From Pontederia crassipes (Eukaryota > Streptophyta > Magnoliopsida > Commelinales > Pontederiaceae), in contig JAUKPH010000028.1 in NCBI GenBank assembly GCA_030549335.1, forward strand, positions 186,001-250,000: a stretch of DNA of 64,000 bases, in the 5' to 3' direction. The position numbers and the translations under genes are program-made. The notes under the pieces were generated by a model that saw only the letters and a program-made list of their open reading frames with translations, was not told the origin of the DNA and ran no database searches. Positions 13,583-26,329 of the stretch are shown piece by piece; positions within the stretch are counted from its first letter, which is position 1, and each line of letters begins with the position of its first letter.

Positions 13583-15000
13583 GTAATAATAACAAATTGA
13601 AAAATGATAGCTGGATAGGAGGGGGTTGTAGAGAGATGGAGGCTGCTGCCAGTTAATTAAATGACTAATTCGTCAAAAAAAAAACTATTATTCGAACCGA
13701 AGAAATTAGTTAACTGAAAACTTCGGTTGGCTTCAGTGAATTCACTGAAAAAATATATATTAATATAAAATATTGTTAAACTCACAAAATATGAAAATAT
13801 CTTAAGCTAAAGATTAAATATCTATTCAAAATAAAAGATAAATATTAAATTCTGACATGCTATAAGATAAAAATTATTAAATAATTAGGATATCAAATAT
13901 AATTATAAAAAAATTATAGATTCGTATGCACATAGTAAGTTTTTAAAAAATGATATAATGATATAAAACTTTTTATTATCGATTAATTCAGTTTTCAACT
14001 GAAATTTTAATCAATGGAATGAATTAAAAACTTATGATTTTATGTTTCTAAAGTTTAAGAACGAGTTAAACCGGATTAAAATTGAAATTAGAGATAAAAT
14101 TGGATTTAATTACATTTTAATTCGGTGGAAACGTATAAGGACGTTTAAGCCGTGAGTTCGCCGAAGCAATAATGGGCCCATCCTTTAATCATACTATTTT
14201 TTAGAAATATTATAATAAATTAAAGTTAAGATAACAAATATAGTGATTGTCTATAAATTTCGTTTATTATTTTATTCTTTGGATCATACTACTTAAATAA
14301 AATTTAAATCATATGATGAAAATATAGTGATGCTATGGTAATAATGAGCACAACTAAATATAATTTTAGACAATAAATCTTATAAAACACTATACTAATG
14401 TTTTTGTACATTTATCTATTTATATCTAAACTTATTAATTTATTGTAAGTGATATTATTTATACAAAAATATTAATAAATATGATGAAAAAACAACCTAA
14501 ATCATATTATGAAAATAATTATGATTTTTATTCACTAATTATTAATGGTATTTTAGTATATATTTATTAATATATTTTATGTGATTTAAAAATAATAATT
14601 ATTAAATTGATTGTTTTTTTTAAGATAAAGATGTTTTTAATAAGAAATCAAAATTCTTTATGAACATAAAAAATAATATCAAGATTATCATCACTATCAC
14701 TAACAGAGGAATAAGATGAAGTTGAGCTTATCTCATAATTCTCACTTTTAGTCATTAAGCATAAAATTTCATTGATGTCGTGGACGTAGAACTATTATTT
14801 TCTTCATTGTTCACATCCGACGTGCTCTAAAGTCACTCTTTTCATAATTATTTTAATAAAATTTGTCAAATTTCATGAGAAGTGAAATATTTAAAAATAA
14901 AATTCTTGTCGTAAGAATCTAAAGATGAATAAAATATATTTTTGACATTATAGTAAAATTTTTCAATCGACATTTGAAAATCATCATATTAAAAAATAAA
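12172..15000. other. LCAT4 upstream region and AT-rich intergenic DNA
   Basis: The first few hundred bases are the presumed LCAT4 promoter. The rest is AT-rich, with a TA dinucleotide run at 13540-13578. No supportable gene: the small open frames at 12321-12602 and 12800-12988 lack domain or codon signal. Confidence 0.45.
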
Positions 15001-16145
15001 GGGTAAATTACATCAAATGCCCTCCAACTTTGACGTTTGTTAAGCGATACCCTCCAACTTTACTTTGTAACACGAATACTCTCCATCTTTTAACTCGTTT
15101 CACTCGGTGCCTTCCTTATTTGTGATTGGCCGTCTCTCGATCACGGACCTGACATAGCACTGACACAATGTCTTTTCTCCTCTTCACGTAAACATTTACA
15201 ATGATGTGAAAATATTAAAAAAAGAATTAAAAATGCCCCTCCTTCTTCGGCGCGTTAGCAGACTCGCCAGAACCCCCGTCAAAGCTGGCGGTGTCCCCCC
15301 ACGACCCCCCGCTTCAGCTCACGCCCCCCCCTCCCGCTCGAGCTCGTGCCCCCCTTGAGCTCCGACGAGAGCTTGCAGGCAAAAAGGGGGTTCCCCCGCG
15401 AGCTCTTGTCAAAGCTCGTAGGGGGCGACCCTCCCCAATTTTGCCTGCGTGCGAGCTCGCAAGGGGCGACCCCTCCGCTTATGCGCGTGTGCTGGCGATG
15501 CACATAGGCAAAAGAGTGGGGGGAGGGGGTTTCCCCCCATGAGCTTCGACGAGTGCTCGCAAGGGGGGCGATCCCTGCTTGTGTGCATCGTCGACGGACG
15601 CACGCAGGCAAAAGGGGGGGCGCCCCCCGTGAGCTCCGACGAGAGCGACCCTCCTCTACTTTCGTGCGTCGGCGGCACATGCACACAAGCAAAAGGTGGG
15701 GGTCGCCCCTCTTAAGCTCTCGTCAGAGCTGAGGGCACCCCCCCTTCGCCTTTGCCTATGTGCATCGTCGACGCACGCACGCAACTAGGGGGCGACCCCC
15801 TAGCAAGTTCGCACCGGAGCTCACAGGGGGCGACCCCTAGCTTTAGGGGGGGATTCGGCGCGTCTGCTGGCACGTCGGAGAAGGAGGGTCGCCCCTCCAA
15901 CGAAGTGGCATTTTTTAATTATTGTTTTAATTTTTTTATATTATCACATTATTGCAATGTCTACGTGGAGAGAAGACGTTGTCTCATCGCCTTGTCAACT
16001 TCATGATTGGAAGACGAACAATTGCAAGTAAGGAGGGCACCGAGTGAAATGAGTTAAAAGATGAAGGTATTCGTGTTACAAAGTGAAGTTGGATAGTATT
16101 ACTGAGCAAACGTCAAAATTGGAGGGCATTTTGTATAATTTTTTA
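15001..16145. mobile_element. Mutator-like fold-back element with GC-rich core
   Basis: The outer roughly 230 bp on each side are inverted repeats of each other. The left arm contains AATGCCCTCCAACTTTGACG (15019-15038) and a TTGTAACACGAATACT block. The right arm (about 15900-16145) carries the complements, for example CGTCAAAATTGGAGGGCATT (16110-16129) and TTCGTGTTACAA. The flanking AAAAAATAAA at 14991-15000 recurs at 16146-16155, fitting the 8-11 bp target duplication of Mutator elements. The core (about 15236-15900) is strongly GC-rich and made of degenerate repeated blocks with GAGCTC and GGGGCGACCCC. It has overlapping open frames on both strands but no recognisable protein. No transposase is present, so the element is non-autonomous. 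Confidence 0.75.
15236..15900. repeat. GC-rich degenerate repeat core of the fold-back element
   Basis: Repeated blocks alternate GAGCTC/GAGCTCGC, runs of G or C, and variants of TTTGCCTGCGTGC or its complement (GCACATAGGCAAAAG, CACGCAGGCAAAAG, CACACAAGCAAAAG). Blocks occur in both orientations. The long open frames (for example 15279-15692 minus and 15291-15542 plus) are a by-product of high GC and the lack of A/T-rich stops. I do not annotate them as genes. Confidence 0.7.
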
Positions 16146-16155
16146 AAAAAATAAA

Positions 16156-17856
16156 AGATCAACATCATTTATAATTTTCTTTGCTTTTCACAACCATTTT
16201 CTAAAACTTTTCACGTATCAAAATCAATAAAGCATATATAAACTTTCATTCTAATTTTTCAAGAAGAAAAATAATGGTCTTTAAAAATCGATGGGTCAAA
16301 AATGGAATGACCTTCTTCTAAAAATAGTGTCATGTTCTAAAATATTGTTAAAATTTTAAAATAAGAGCAATCTTACTCTGATATCAATTATAGGATCATA
16401 AGGCACCAAGAAGAGGTGAATTGGTGTTTAAATTGAAAATATCAATTTTATAAAAATTATTGCGGAAACTTAAAATTGATTCGTTAATATTTAAATCAAC
16501 ACAATATGCATAATAGAGTAGGAAGAAGAGAGAGAGAAAAAAAATAAACACAAGATGCACAATAGTAAAATTGATGATATTCAACCACGATTGACCTACT
16601 TTTCGCTCCAATTTCTCGACCTCCAGATCGTCGGATATTTCACTAACACCCTTCCTTCATTACAAATGGAGCAAGAAAGAAACCCTTTATAATTCTTATC
16701 GTTTATCTATTTCAAGATGTAAAGCACACATCTTTCACTAGTAAGCTTTCACCCGTCTTTTCTTCACTCAAGAATAAAACACGATCTCTTTTCATTTATG
16801 AGCTAAACAATTATTACAATATCACAAGAACACTCCTCAATTTCTATTGATAATTTGAAACGTCGCAAAAAAGTAAAAGAGAAAGAAACGAAATATTTAT
16901 AACTTAGAACTCAAATGGACTTCACAAATGTTTTTTCCACTTTTCCTTAGAAGTTTGGATGATTTCTACACCTTAGGGATTCCTTTTATAGAATTCTTAA
17001 CTCTATTTAGCCATCGTGACTTGTTTCTCACTTTTTTGGGTCAAAATATGACCATTATAATGCATTAGGCACGTTGACTGATCGATCGCTCTGCCCCATT
17101 GGTCGATCGGTCCACATAATCATTGAAAAAATATGACCATTGATGAATTTTGCACTGGCCGATCGACTGACCCATTGACAAATGCTTCGATTGGCATCAT
17201 CTCAACATTCTGCTGACTTCATTTCTACATTTTCTAAACTGATCAATAGATCGGTGCTTCGATCGACATCATCTCAACATTCTATTGAGTTTAATCAGGC
17301 GATTTTTGTGGTGATCGATCGACCGATGTTGTTGATCGGTCAATAGATACTTCAACCGTCCTGCACATTTTTTAGCATAACTTTTGTCCCATTATCCAAA
17401 TAAGATGATTTTTAATTCTACGAAAAATAACAAAATTCTTTACAATTTTGATATTCGTCATTCATTCAAAATATAAAAATATTACAGTCAAATATTAATT
17501 TTATTTATTATTCATTTAAGACATTATATGTAAATAGAAACTACCCTCATTTGGATTCAAGGAAAATATTTAGGAAAATAAATTTCCAAAGAATCAAAAT
17601 ATAAAATTTTGTCCGAAAAATAAAAATTGTGATTTTACAAAATTTTCAATTTTGCACTATCATTTAACCTAACTAATACTCCTCTTAAAAATTATTAAAA
17701 ATCATATTTAATATATATTTTCATGTATAGGAACAATTATTTGGACTTTATTTTTTCAAATTATAATATCTTTAAGAAGTCATTTTTCCTTATCCGTAAT
17801 CATATCATCAATTTCAGGTGTTGAATCTATGGTGTTGATACACATATGACAATACA
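16156..17856. other. Intergenic DNA with probable decayed repeat
   Basis: No supportable gene. From about 16375 the sequence resembles a dispersed plant repeat, with CTCTGATATCAATTATAGGA followed by GAAGAGGTGAATTGG. Positions 17060-17350 contain many GATCGATCG / CGATCGACCGAT palindromic motifs. I cannot assign a transposon class and no terminal repeats were found. Confidence 0.35.
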
Positions 17857-17864
17857 CTTATCAT

Positions 17865-20305
17865 CAAGGTACTTAAGATCAGGATCTTACATAAGATCGG
17901 ATGGTAGTCATGAGATTGAAGATCGTAAAATCGGATCGAGAATTGTAAGATCCTATATTTTTAAAAAAATATTAAATATTTTTTTATTAATTATCATATT
18001 AAAATCATAAATTACATCTCACTTAATCATAATTTTGTTGATTCTTAAGCAAAATTATGTCAAAACATATTAATAATAAAAAATATATTAAGCTTTATAT
18101 AAATAAATTAGTATTGCCATAAATATATAATTTTATTAATTTTTTGAAAGTAGGAGAGGATGAGAGCCATGTGCACTCATCCATATTTATTAATATAACA
18201 AAGTTACATCAAGATGTTGAAATAATAATTACTACAATCTTGCCCATTTTCTCATCAAGCATCTAGACATAGATAAGATATTTTCAACATAACATCGTTC
18301 ACCTTAAAAATGCATCCATTTCGTTGGCACCATATGGACCATGGGAAAGCCAATGACATTGCACGTCGACGCCTGGACACATAATATTGGTTGGTTCCTG
18401 AATTGCTTCTACCTCTAAATGATCTCCAAAAAGTTGTTGACGAGTATACATCTACCCAGAAGCGGCCCGATGATTGCCATACCTCCCTTGCCACAATGCA
18501 TTCAAAAAATAGGTGTTTGATATCCTCCTCTGGGTCATCACAGAAAACACATGAGGTACATGCATCTTGGGTCCATCTCCGACTATAACATTGTGTTGGT
18601 AATTGTCATCTTCTGAGGAGCCATGCAAACATTTTAATACGTAGAGGAGCTTTTAGTTGCCATATTAACCGACAATCCAGATATAACTCATCTTCCATTT
18701 CACCGGTTTCATTGATCAATAGCTAATACATTTCTCGTACTGAAAATATGCCCGCTATCCATACACATGCATCTTGTCTAGAGTTATTTATGCGATAACC
18801 CTCTAGACGTTCCAAAAGGAGGAGAAAATCCTCGAGTCTATTATCAGAGAGGGGAGTCACAAAGTGTGGGGTCCAAATACCTGAAGATAATAAATTGTCT
18901 TCCCAATAAACTGCAGCCACTGCATGTCGATCTTCTGCCAGGGCATAAAGTCTTGGAAAAGTGACACAGAGAGGTTCTCCAGGTGGCCACGGATCCTCCC
19001 AGAAATGAAAGTCCCTTCCTGCTCCGAGTGTAAAAAATTTTGTATGCGTGATATGACGAATATGATACTTCTCCAAAATGATGATGCACCTTGTGGAACC
19101 CGTAGCCTTATTTCCCAAGATAGTGTGCTCCCGTAACATACCTTCATCACCGAGAGCCAAACGTCATTTACTTGTCCCATCAATCGAACAACCCATTTTG
19201 AAAGTAACGCATCATTCATAGTCTTGAGATCCCAAACACCCAATCATCCCTTTGAAATAGGTTTGCATATCTCACTCCAAGCCACCAAATACGTATTCCT
19301 TCCACTACTACTTGGATTTGTCCAAAAAAAAGTCCGGGGAAGTGAGTCAATTCATTGTACAATCCCGTGTGGCTTTCGAAATACTGACATAAAATATATG
19401 GGAATAGCAGAAAGCACAGAACGAATTAAAACCAATCTTCCTCCTCGTGACATTAAACGAGAATGTCAACCTTCAAGTTGTCGTTCAATCCGTTCAAAAA
19501 TAGGAGTGCAATCCCTTGTTAGGATTCGACCATCACTAAGTGGGAGGCCCAAATATGATATTGGCAAACTACATATGGCTGCCTTCAGTATCCTTGAGCA
19601 GGTTGTAGCATCTGCATCGTCTATTCCAAGGGGAATGCATGATGATTTGGAGTGATTGATGAGTAATCCAGAAAAATCATCAAAGATGTCAATAATCATG
19701 GCTATCCTCCTTGCTGCCTGAGTCATCCCTTTTATAAAAAAGAGTGTCATCAGCATATTGCAATATTGGAATAATTGTACCTTGCGTCGAATCTAGAGAG
19801 AATCCCGAAATGACTCCAGCAACACATGCTGAAAAGGTACATCTAGCAAGGGCATCCGCTACAAGAACAAACAACATCGAAGCTAATGGACGGCCTTGAC
19901 AAATGCCTCTTTAGGGTTGGATCCAGCCACCTGTTGGGCCTCCATTTATCAATACAGAGAAAAAAATGGTGCAGACACATCGTTTCATCCAAGATATCTA
20001 GAGGAGTGGAAATCCACGTTGATGAAGGGAGCTCCATAGGTAGGACCAATCCATGGAACAATCAACTTTCCACATAAAACCATGACGACTTGGAAAAATC
20101 AATATTAATAGTTTTATTAATATTTTAATTATTATATTAATCTATGGGATCGTATAAGTTCGGATAAGATCATAAGATTATGTCATCCATATTAAGATCG
20201 AAATAAGATCTTACACATAAGATTTCGAAGATAAGATCGATTAGGAGTAGTAACATCGTAAATTCGTAATATCTTAAAATCCAGATTGAGATCTTGATAA
20301 CTTTG
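17865..20305. mobile_element. TIR element copy A, interrupted by a LINE
   Basis: The left part (17865-18146) and right part (20108-20305) together match the uninterrupted copy at 28724-29186 in reverse orientation, block by block. The ends are imperfect inverted repeats: CAAGGTACTTAAGATC on the left, and CAAAGTTATCAAGATC on the right when complemented. CTTATCAT precedes the left end (17857-17864) and follows the right end (20306-20313), an 8-bp target duplication. The interior is rich in GATCTTA motifs and has no coding capacity. TSD size fits hAT or Mutator-type elements; the superfamily is unresolved. Confidence 0.7.
18147..20107 (-). mobile_element. Decayed non-LTR retrotransposon (LINE) fragment
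   Basis: A minus-strand relic of a plant LINE reverse transcriptase ORF, broken into overlapping frames. Reading from the right, a segment with LFVLVADALAR is followed by LQYADDTLF, the YADD catalytic box of reverse transcriptase (codons at 19746-19757). Next comes a segment with GLLINHSKSSC and SYLGLPLSDGR, typical of the LINE thumb region. A segment with LSKWVVRLMGQ and a terminal Trp-rich piece with SLAFPWSIWCQRNGCIF (zf-RVT-like) close the fragment. The endonuclease half is missing, so the copy is 5'-truncated. Frameshifts and stops make it inactive. A similar A/T-rich stretch (TTTTATTAAT) flanks both sides and is probably its target duplication. Confidence 0.8.
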
Positions 20306-21634
20306 CTTATCATAATATATTTCAATCATATAATATATGATTAATTTGTATAATCATATGTGAACAAAATTGTGGACATTACATCCTTAATCCCTTTATA
20401 CTTAAGACATGAATTTGGTTAAATCAATTTCGTATCATCATTGTGACCAATTAAGCATGTATTTAATTCAATCATATACTAGGCAAAACAATCAGGGACA
20501 CCACATAAATCCAAGGGCGGAGCCAAGTGGGCACCAATGGGTGCAAGTACATCCACTAAAATCTAAATAAGTAGCAATTAAAAACTAATTTTAAATAAAC
20601 AATTATTACTTAGTTTTATTTTAAATTATTAAATATTATTTATAATATTACTTACATTATTTAATTGTGACACATATTTCATGAATTCTATTGGAGCAAA
20701 GTTTTTATATGCTATGTAATTATATCTTGATGATACAAATCTCGAAAGATTTAGAGTTATATTTAAAAGGTCGAAAAAGTCTAAATAAGAATAAGGCGTT
20801 TCGTGCAGTAATTTTTTTATTAATATTTACTTATGTTCTCACGAGATTTATATTAAGAGTTAATATAAAAGTTATAGATAACTCTCTTATTTTTGTAGAG
20901 AATCAAGAATCACTTTATTTGGACAATCACATAAAAAATTATGTTTAAATAAGTGAAGCTAAAAATTTTTAATTTGAAGTTGATACTTTTATGTGTTAAA
21001 CTTACACTTAATATTTGATATTCAATCATGAGATTTATATCAAGAGATTAGTATAAAAGTTATAGATAATCTTGTTACCTTTCATAAAATCAAATATCAT
21101 TTCATTTGATACTGATATGAAACGTATAAAAGAGTAAAGGTCTAAAATATTTTATTTCAAATGGACAACTTTATATATTGAACTTTTAATTAATATTTAG
21201 CTATGATATCATTAGATTTTGAATGATGATGAATATTAAAATTATAGAGAATTTTGTTATATTTTCGTAGAATCAAATATCATCTTATTTAAATACTAGT
21301 ATGAAAAGTTATGTATAAAAAAACTAAATGACTAAAATATTTTATTTGAAATGAACAATTTTATGTATTGAAATGTGAAGTCATTTACTTGGAGAGCAAA
21401 ATAGGAAGCCCACTACAAACGACTTAAGGTCGATTCGAACCATAAAAGATCCTTATCTATTAAGGCTTTCACCACCTCATTCCCAACACATATTCACGAA
21501 ACATATTTAGGAGCCTTATCTATTAAGGAGGAGCAACAAAGAGGAGAATTAGGGAAATCAACATCAATTAAAAAATTTCAACTATAAGATAAGTTGATTA
21601 CTCATTTCCTATGAATTATCCCTAAGAAATTAAC

Positions 21635-21829
21635 ATGAACATTTGTTCTTCTGAGTATCTATTATTATTTTTTGTGCTTTTATGTACATGTTTTTGTGGT
21701 GTGGATCAAACCCTACTTCACCTAAATGAATTATCATCTTTGCTGGACACCAAACTACATCCGAAAGTTGTCAACATTGTTACAGTTCTTAAAAAAATTA
21801 TGCAATCTCATAGGTTGAACCCTAATTGA
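21635..21829 (+). CDS. Possible small secreted-like ORF (unrecognised)
   Basis: A 64-codon frame from ATG to TGA. Residues 8-22 are strongly hydrophobic (LLLFFVLLCTCF) and resemble a signal peptide, followed by a short polar tail without paired cysteines. I recognise no family. No TATA box or introns are evident and the region is repeat-rich, so it may be a chance frame or the remnant of a gene. Confidence 0.15.
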   Translation: MNICSSEYLLLFFVLLCTCFCGVDQTLLHLNELSSLLDTKLHPKVVNIVTVLKKIMQSHRLNPN

Positions 21830-23559
21830 GTATACTTTCCATAGGCTATATTTGTACATTAAATGTTATGAATCAATTATTCCAAATCGTCCTTTCTATT
21901 TTCTATGATGCGTAGTTCGAATTGTAAATACTATGGTAATTTAAATATTTATCTTTAATAAATGAAATTTATATGCCTTGCGGATGTACAATGAAAGTTA
22001 TGAGTTTTATAGATTTTGTCTGTCATAACAGAAAAGTGAAAGAAAAACAAAGACAAATCTCTGAATTTTTTTAGAGTCATAATGAGCAATAAAATTATGA
22101 GATTAATATGAGTTAAACCTTGTGGAGTATAGTTTCATGAAAAATTGAAATTCCTTAATTATCATAAGTAGTTCAGAGATTATGAATTTTACACTCGACA
22201 TCATTTAATCTGTCAGCAAACTAGAAAGGTGAAGAATATAATTGCATTGATAAACTTTGTAGAGACCTTATACAAGAGATCTTAAATAAGAAATTTTCAG
22301 AGGATTAAATTTCATAAAGTCTATTCTGATTCAAAATTAGAATTGTGCTAATATCACATGTTTACTAATTGTTATGCATATTATTTTTAGCACCACATGA
22401 ACTCCTAATGTACTAAGATGCATTAGGAGTAATTCATCATTGTTATAACTCATATTATGTCTTTGAAATGTCATTCCATATTATGTGTGTTCTAAATGAT
22501 ATGATATGATTGATGCATGCATTATGTGTTTTATCTATCATGCATTTGTATTTTTTTTGTCGGGATGATATGTCTGATGAAGAAAATGTACCACATTTTT
22601 ATGGAATTATATGATATTGTAACTACGGGATAATATATCTTTTTTGGTAGGAATGATACAAGACCTGGTTAGAAATGATATTATGTCCTACAGGATCATA
22701 CGAGACTCTGGTCAGACTTGATATATAATGCCCAACTCCCCGTTTTGGCACCACAAAGGGTGACATCGTAAAATCAGATGCTTGAATTCAAGTTCAAATG
22801 TTCAACGAAAATCAACATTAAAAAATAAATTAACTCTGAAAATCTTCAAACATTTCGACATGACGTATGCATAAATTCGTCCATATATTATATACAACAT
22901 TTATCAATATCCTTCACATGCAATTTATAAAGTTTAATATGCATCACTGCAGTTTATAAAGTCATTACTGACAATTCAACAAATAGCAAAAAGGGTGGGA
23001 CACATACCCAAAACGGTGAATCACAAGCTCGCTCACTAATCAAAATCATGAGCCGATGCTCGTAAGTCATATATCATGAGCGTTCATCGCTCTATACTAT
23101 AAATCTAACATCTTTTAAAATCATTCAAAACATTTTTCAAATTAGCAATTTGTATAAAAATATGAATGAAATACAAAATAACAAAAACAACGATCACGCA
23201 TCTCACTCATGACTAATCCACGTCTCTTATATTTCTTATTTCATGTCAAGTAAGCAAACAAGTGTGACTTTCATTCAATACCTGCAAAAATTAAATGAAA
23301 AGGGTGAACATCAAGAAGTTGAGTGAGTCAAACGACTACTTCAAATATTAAAACCGTTACGAAAATCAACATCCTTATATTTAAGAAATATTTCAAAAAA
23401 AGTCTTCTCATCATTAAGAAAGAAACTTTTTCACTTAATAATCATACAAAATGAATGTCATGTGTGCACATGCATGGTAACAATAAAATATCATAAAATG
23501 AGAAACTATCATCAAATATGGATATCCAATCTTTTCAATGGAGAAATCAATCTCATCCC

Positions 23560-23790
23560 TCATATCCCACTGACATATGGTGGTCGTTCTAATTTCGTCC
23601 GTATCCCATTGATACAAGATGTTGAACTACCCTTCGTATCCCATTGACATAGAGCTTCTTATCTTTCTTTTTCATCCCTCGTATCCCATTGACACATGAT
23701 GATTGTTCTAATTTCACAATTGTCACTATATTAACATAGAGTGTTAAACATGCTCTTCGTATATCATTGACGCAGAGCATGCCGAACTCC
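23560..23790. repeat. Imperfect short repeats around CGTATCCCATTGACA
   Basis: The motif TATCCCATTGA (with one- or two-base variants) recurs five times in about 230 bp with irregular spacing, accompanied by variants of GTTCTAATTTC and CATAGAGC. This suggests a degenerate tandem array. No gene is supported. Confidence 0.5.
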
Positions 23791-26329
23791 AATCCATCTA
23801 TCTAGAGTTGACCAATCCTCCGAAGTGAAAACACTTCACTCTATGCAGGTTTTAGATGTAATGCATACGATGCATAAATGCGAATTCAAAATGAAGGTTT
23901 ATAGCTTGAAGTCATCATACTAAAAACATTTCATTTCAACAAATCTTTTCGTTCAGGTGATAGGAGAAACTTCTATCAATTAAAGACTTTCAAAATTCAT
24001 AATAAAAACATCATAAATCATATAATGACACATATACGAAGCATACGAATAAATATGATTATGCATGAGAAAACTATCACGAAAATCTATCCCACAATGA
24101 ATGGGACAATGTCATCACTCCAAGGAGTTAAGTAGTTCATGTCATTTGAGGTAAGTTCCCTCACATTGAATTCATCGAGTCCCAAATTATCCCCTCGTCC
24201 GAATCCAATTAAAAGTAAACACAACTTATCACATCCATTACTTGAATAATTAATATTACACAAGTTTAATTGATAATTCACTCTTCACAATAATTCGACA
24301 TGCTTATCATAAAACAAGTTCTATTATGAATTTGCTACAAAATTTACCGAGAAGAAAATGAAGACCTCGTCGTCTAGTAGCAGTTTAATCAAATCTCAAC
24401 AACACATGAACTATCGCCTTCCGATTTACAACTCCTATAAACGAAGTTCAAATCAATCTTTAAGAAAACTTTCAATTAGGACTTTAACTACATTATTAAA
24501 ATTATTTTCAGTTATCCTATCATTCATACCACAACAATCGTAGGCACCGTTCTCAAAACCACAATTGTACCCATCGAAACGTCGAAAGGCCATCGAAAGC
24601 CTTATTCATCCATAATAAAAACAAAGTTATTTTAAATTTGTTACAGAAATCTAATCCCATGTACATTTACATTCGCTTACCAACCGCAATATGTGGACGA
24701 TTCATCGGAAAGGTCACCGGAGAATGATCAAAATCCAAAATCCACGAACCTAAAAAGGATTAGCAATTAATTTTATCCGACAACAATCTGAACCATTACT
24801 CGATTTTTGCACCTACCAAAGCGTCGTAATGAGCTCGGCTAGAGCTCCATGTCGGACTCACCAGAAATGTCACCGAAAAAGGCCTACTCGGCCACCTACA
24901 TTCTTGGAAACAAAAACACGTTTAAAATCTCTCAAAATGATCCTAATTGATCTGAGAATGATACAACTCACCAGGAGAGAGGTCGGTGTGAATTGGAGCC
25001 GAAATCATCATCAGCGAACTTTCTCCTTCCCTCACGTTCTAAGCTTGCTGCATCGTGCATCTAATCCATGTTAAAATATTCGTCTCATCATCCTCTTTTC
25101 ATTGATATCTCTCGTGCGAAAAACGATGGCCAGACGACGAAGTGCACTGGATGTGAAGACGATTGGAGGTGCGGGGTGGTGATCACTGTAACGTCGGGCG
25201 AGATGAATAATGATAGAGTGGGGAAAGAGAAGATTGACCACTCTTCTCTCTCCTTTCCACGTCACTTTTTTTATTTTTTATTTTTTTGCTACTGCTGTTT
25301 AGTCCTGCACAAAGATCAAAATGTCCTTATTTTTTTTTAAAAAAATTCATCTTTATTTTTTTGTGAAAACGTTACATGATATGTCTTCTACAAGAAAAGT
25401 ACCACATGATTTGGGATGATATAAAAACATGCAAGGTAATATGTACCTCTAACCGGTTGGTAATATGACATTTGCTTATATGTTATGGTACATGATATTA
25501 TATATGAAATGAAGCAAATATGTGACATGTTATATGATATATTAAATATGTTATTTCATTGCTATTAGTTAATATAGATAGTATCATTCGTAATATGCTA
25601 GTTCATAAGTAGTAAGATGTTAGTTTATTTTCTGTAAGTTTATACTAATTTAGTTCATAAGTAGTAAGATGTTAGTTTATCTGAATGAAAAATGTGGTAA
25701 CACATAAGTATGAGTTTTCAATATATTGAGATTTGCTCATAATATTATTTTAACACTTTTCATATCACTAGACCAATCATGTGACCGTGCTCAAAAATTC
25801 CTAAAAACACTTTTGAAGATAGATAAGAGACTTAGTCTCTAGTTGTCTTTTTATGAGGATGTGTGAGTGTGACTCATCTTAGTGTGTCATATGGTGTGTA
25901 AAAACTAAATATTTCAAAACCCTTTTAGAATGTATAATTTTGAATTAGCGTTTGTACTTGTTCTGAGATGAAATATAAGTGTGTGGTGAACAATAGTGTG
26001 ATAACTTTATTTCACATATTTCTACATGATAATATGACGCTTCCGTCACAAGAATTTAATATATCGTATTATGACTTACGGATTAGACCAAGATTTAAAT
26101 TGGAGTTGTGACAAACACTACAAGAAAAATAAGATTTTTCGACAGACATAAATCCTTTACAATTTGCGACGAATTTTGAGACGGATAGCAATCCGTCGAA
26201 ACTTTTGACGGTCAAAATTGTCAGAAATAAAAAATAAATAAATTATAGAATTTCTTATACTATTATTTTATTTCTGACGATTTAGAACGTCAGAATTTTA
26301 GACGGCTCCCTTTCCGTTGCAAGTTTCGA

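Larger units (their letters stand above)
20314..26115. other. AT-rich intergenic DNA
   Basis: About 5.8 kb without a convincing gene. It holds imperfect repeats around CGTATCCCATTGACA (23560-23790) and a short ATG-started frame at 21635-21829, listed separately. The remaining short frames lack domains. Part of 22740-25100 looks like decayed repeat DNA, but I could not find LTRs or TIRs. Confidence 0.4.

Noticed and set aside
15279..15715. Several overlapping 80-137 codon frames on both strands in GC-rich DNA
   Set aside because: They follow from GC-rich repeats with few stop codons inside a fold-back element. No domain and no consistent frame between repeat blocks.
22740..25100. Possible LTR retrotransposon
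   Set aside because: No paired LTRs, primer-binding site or gag-pol motifs could be found; only imperfect short repeats.
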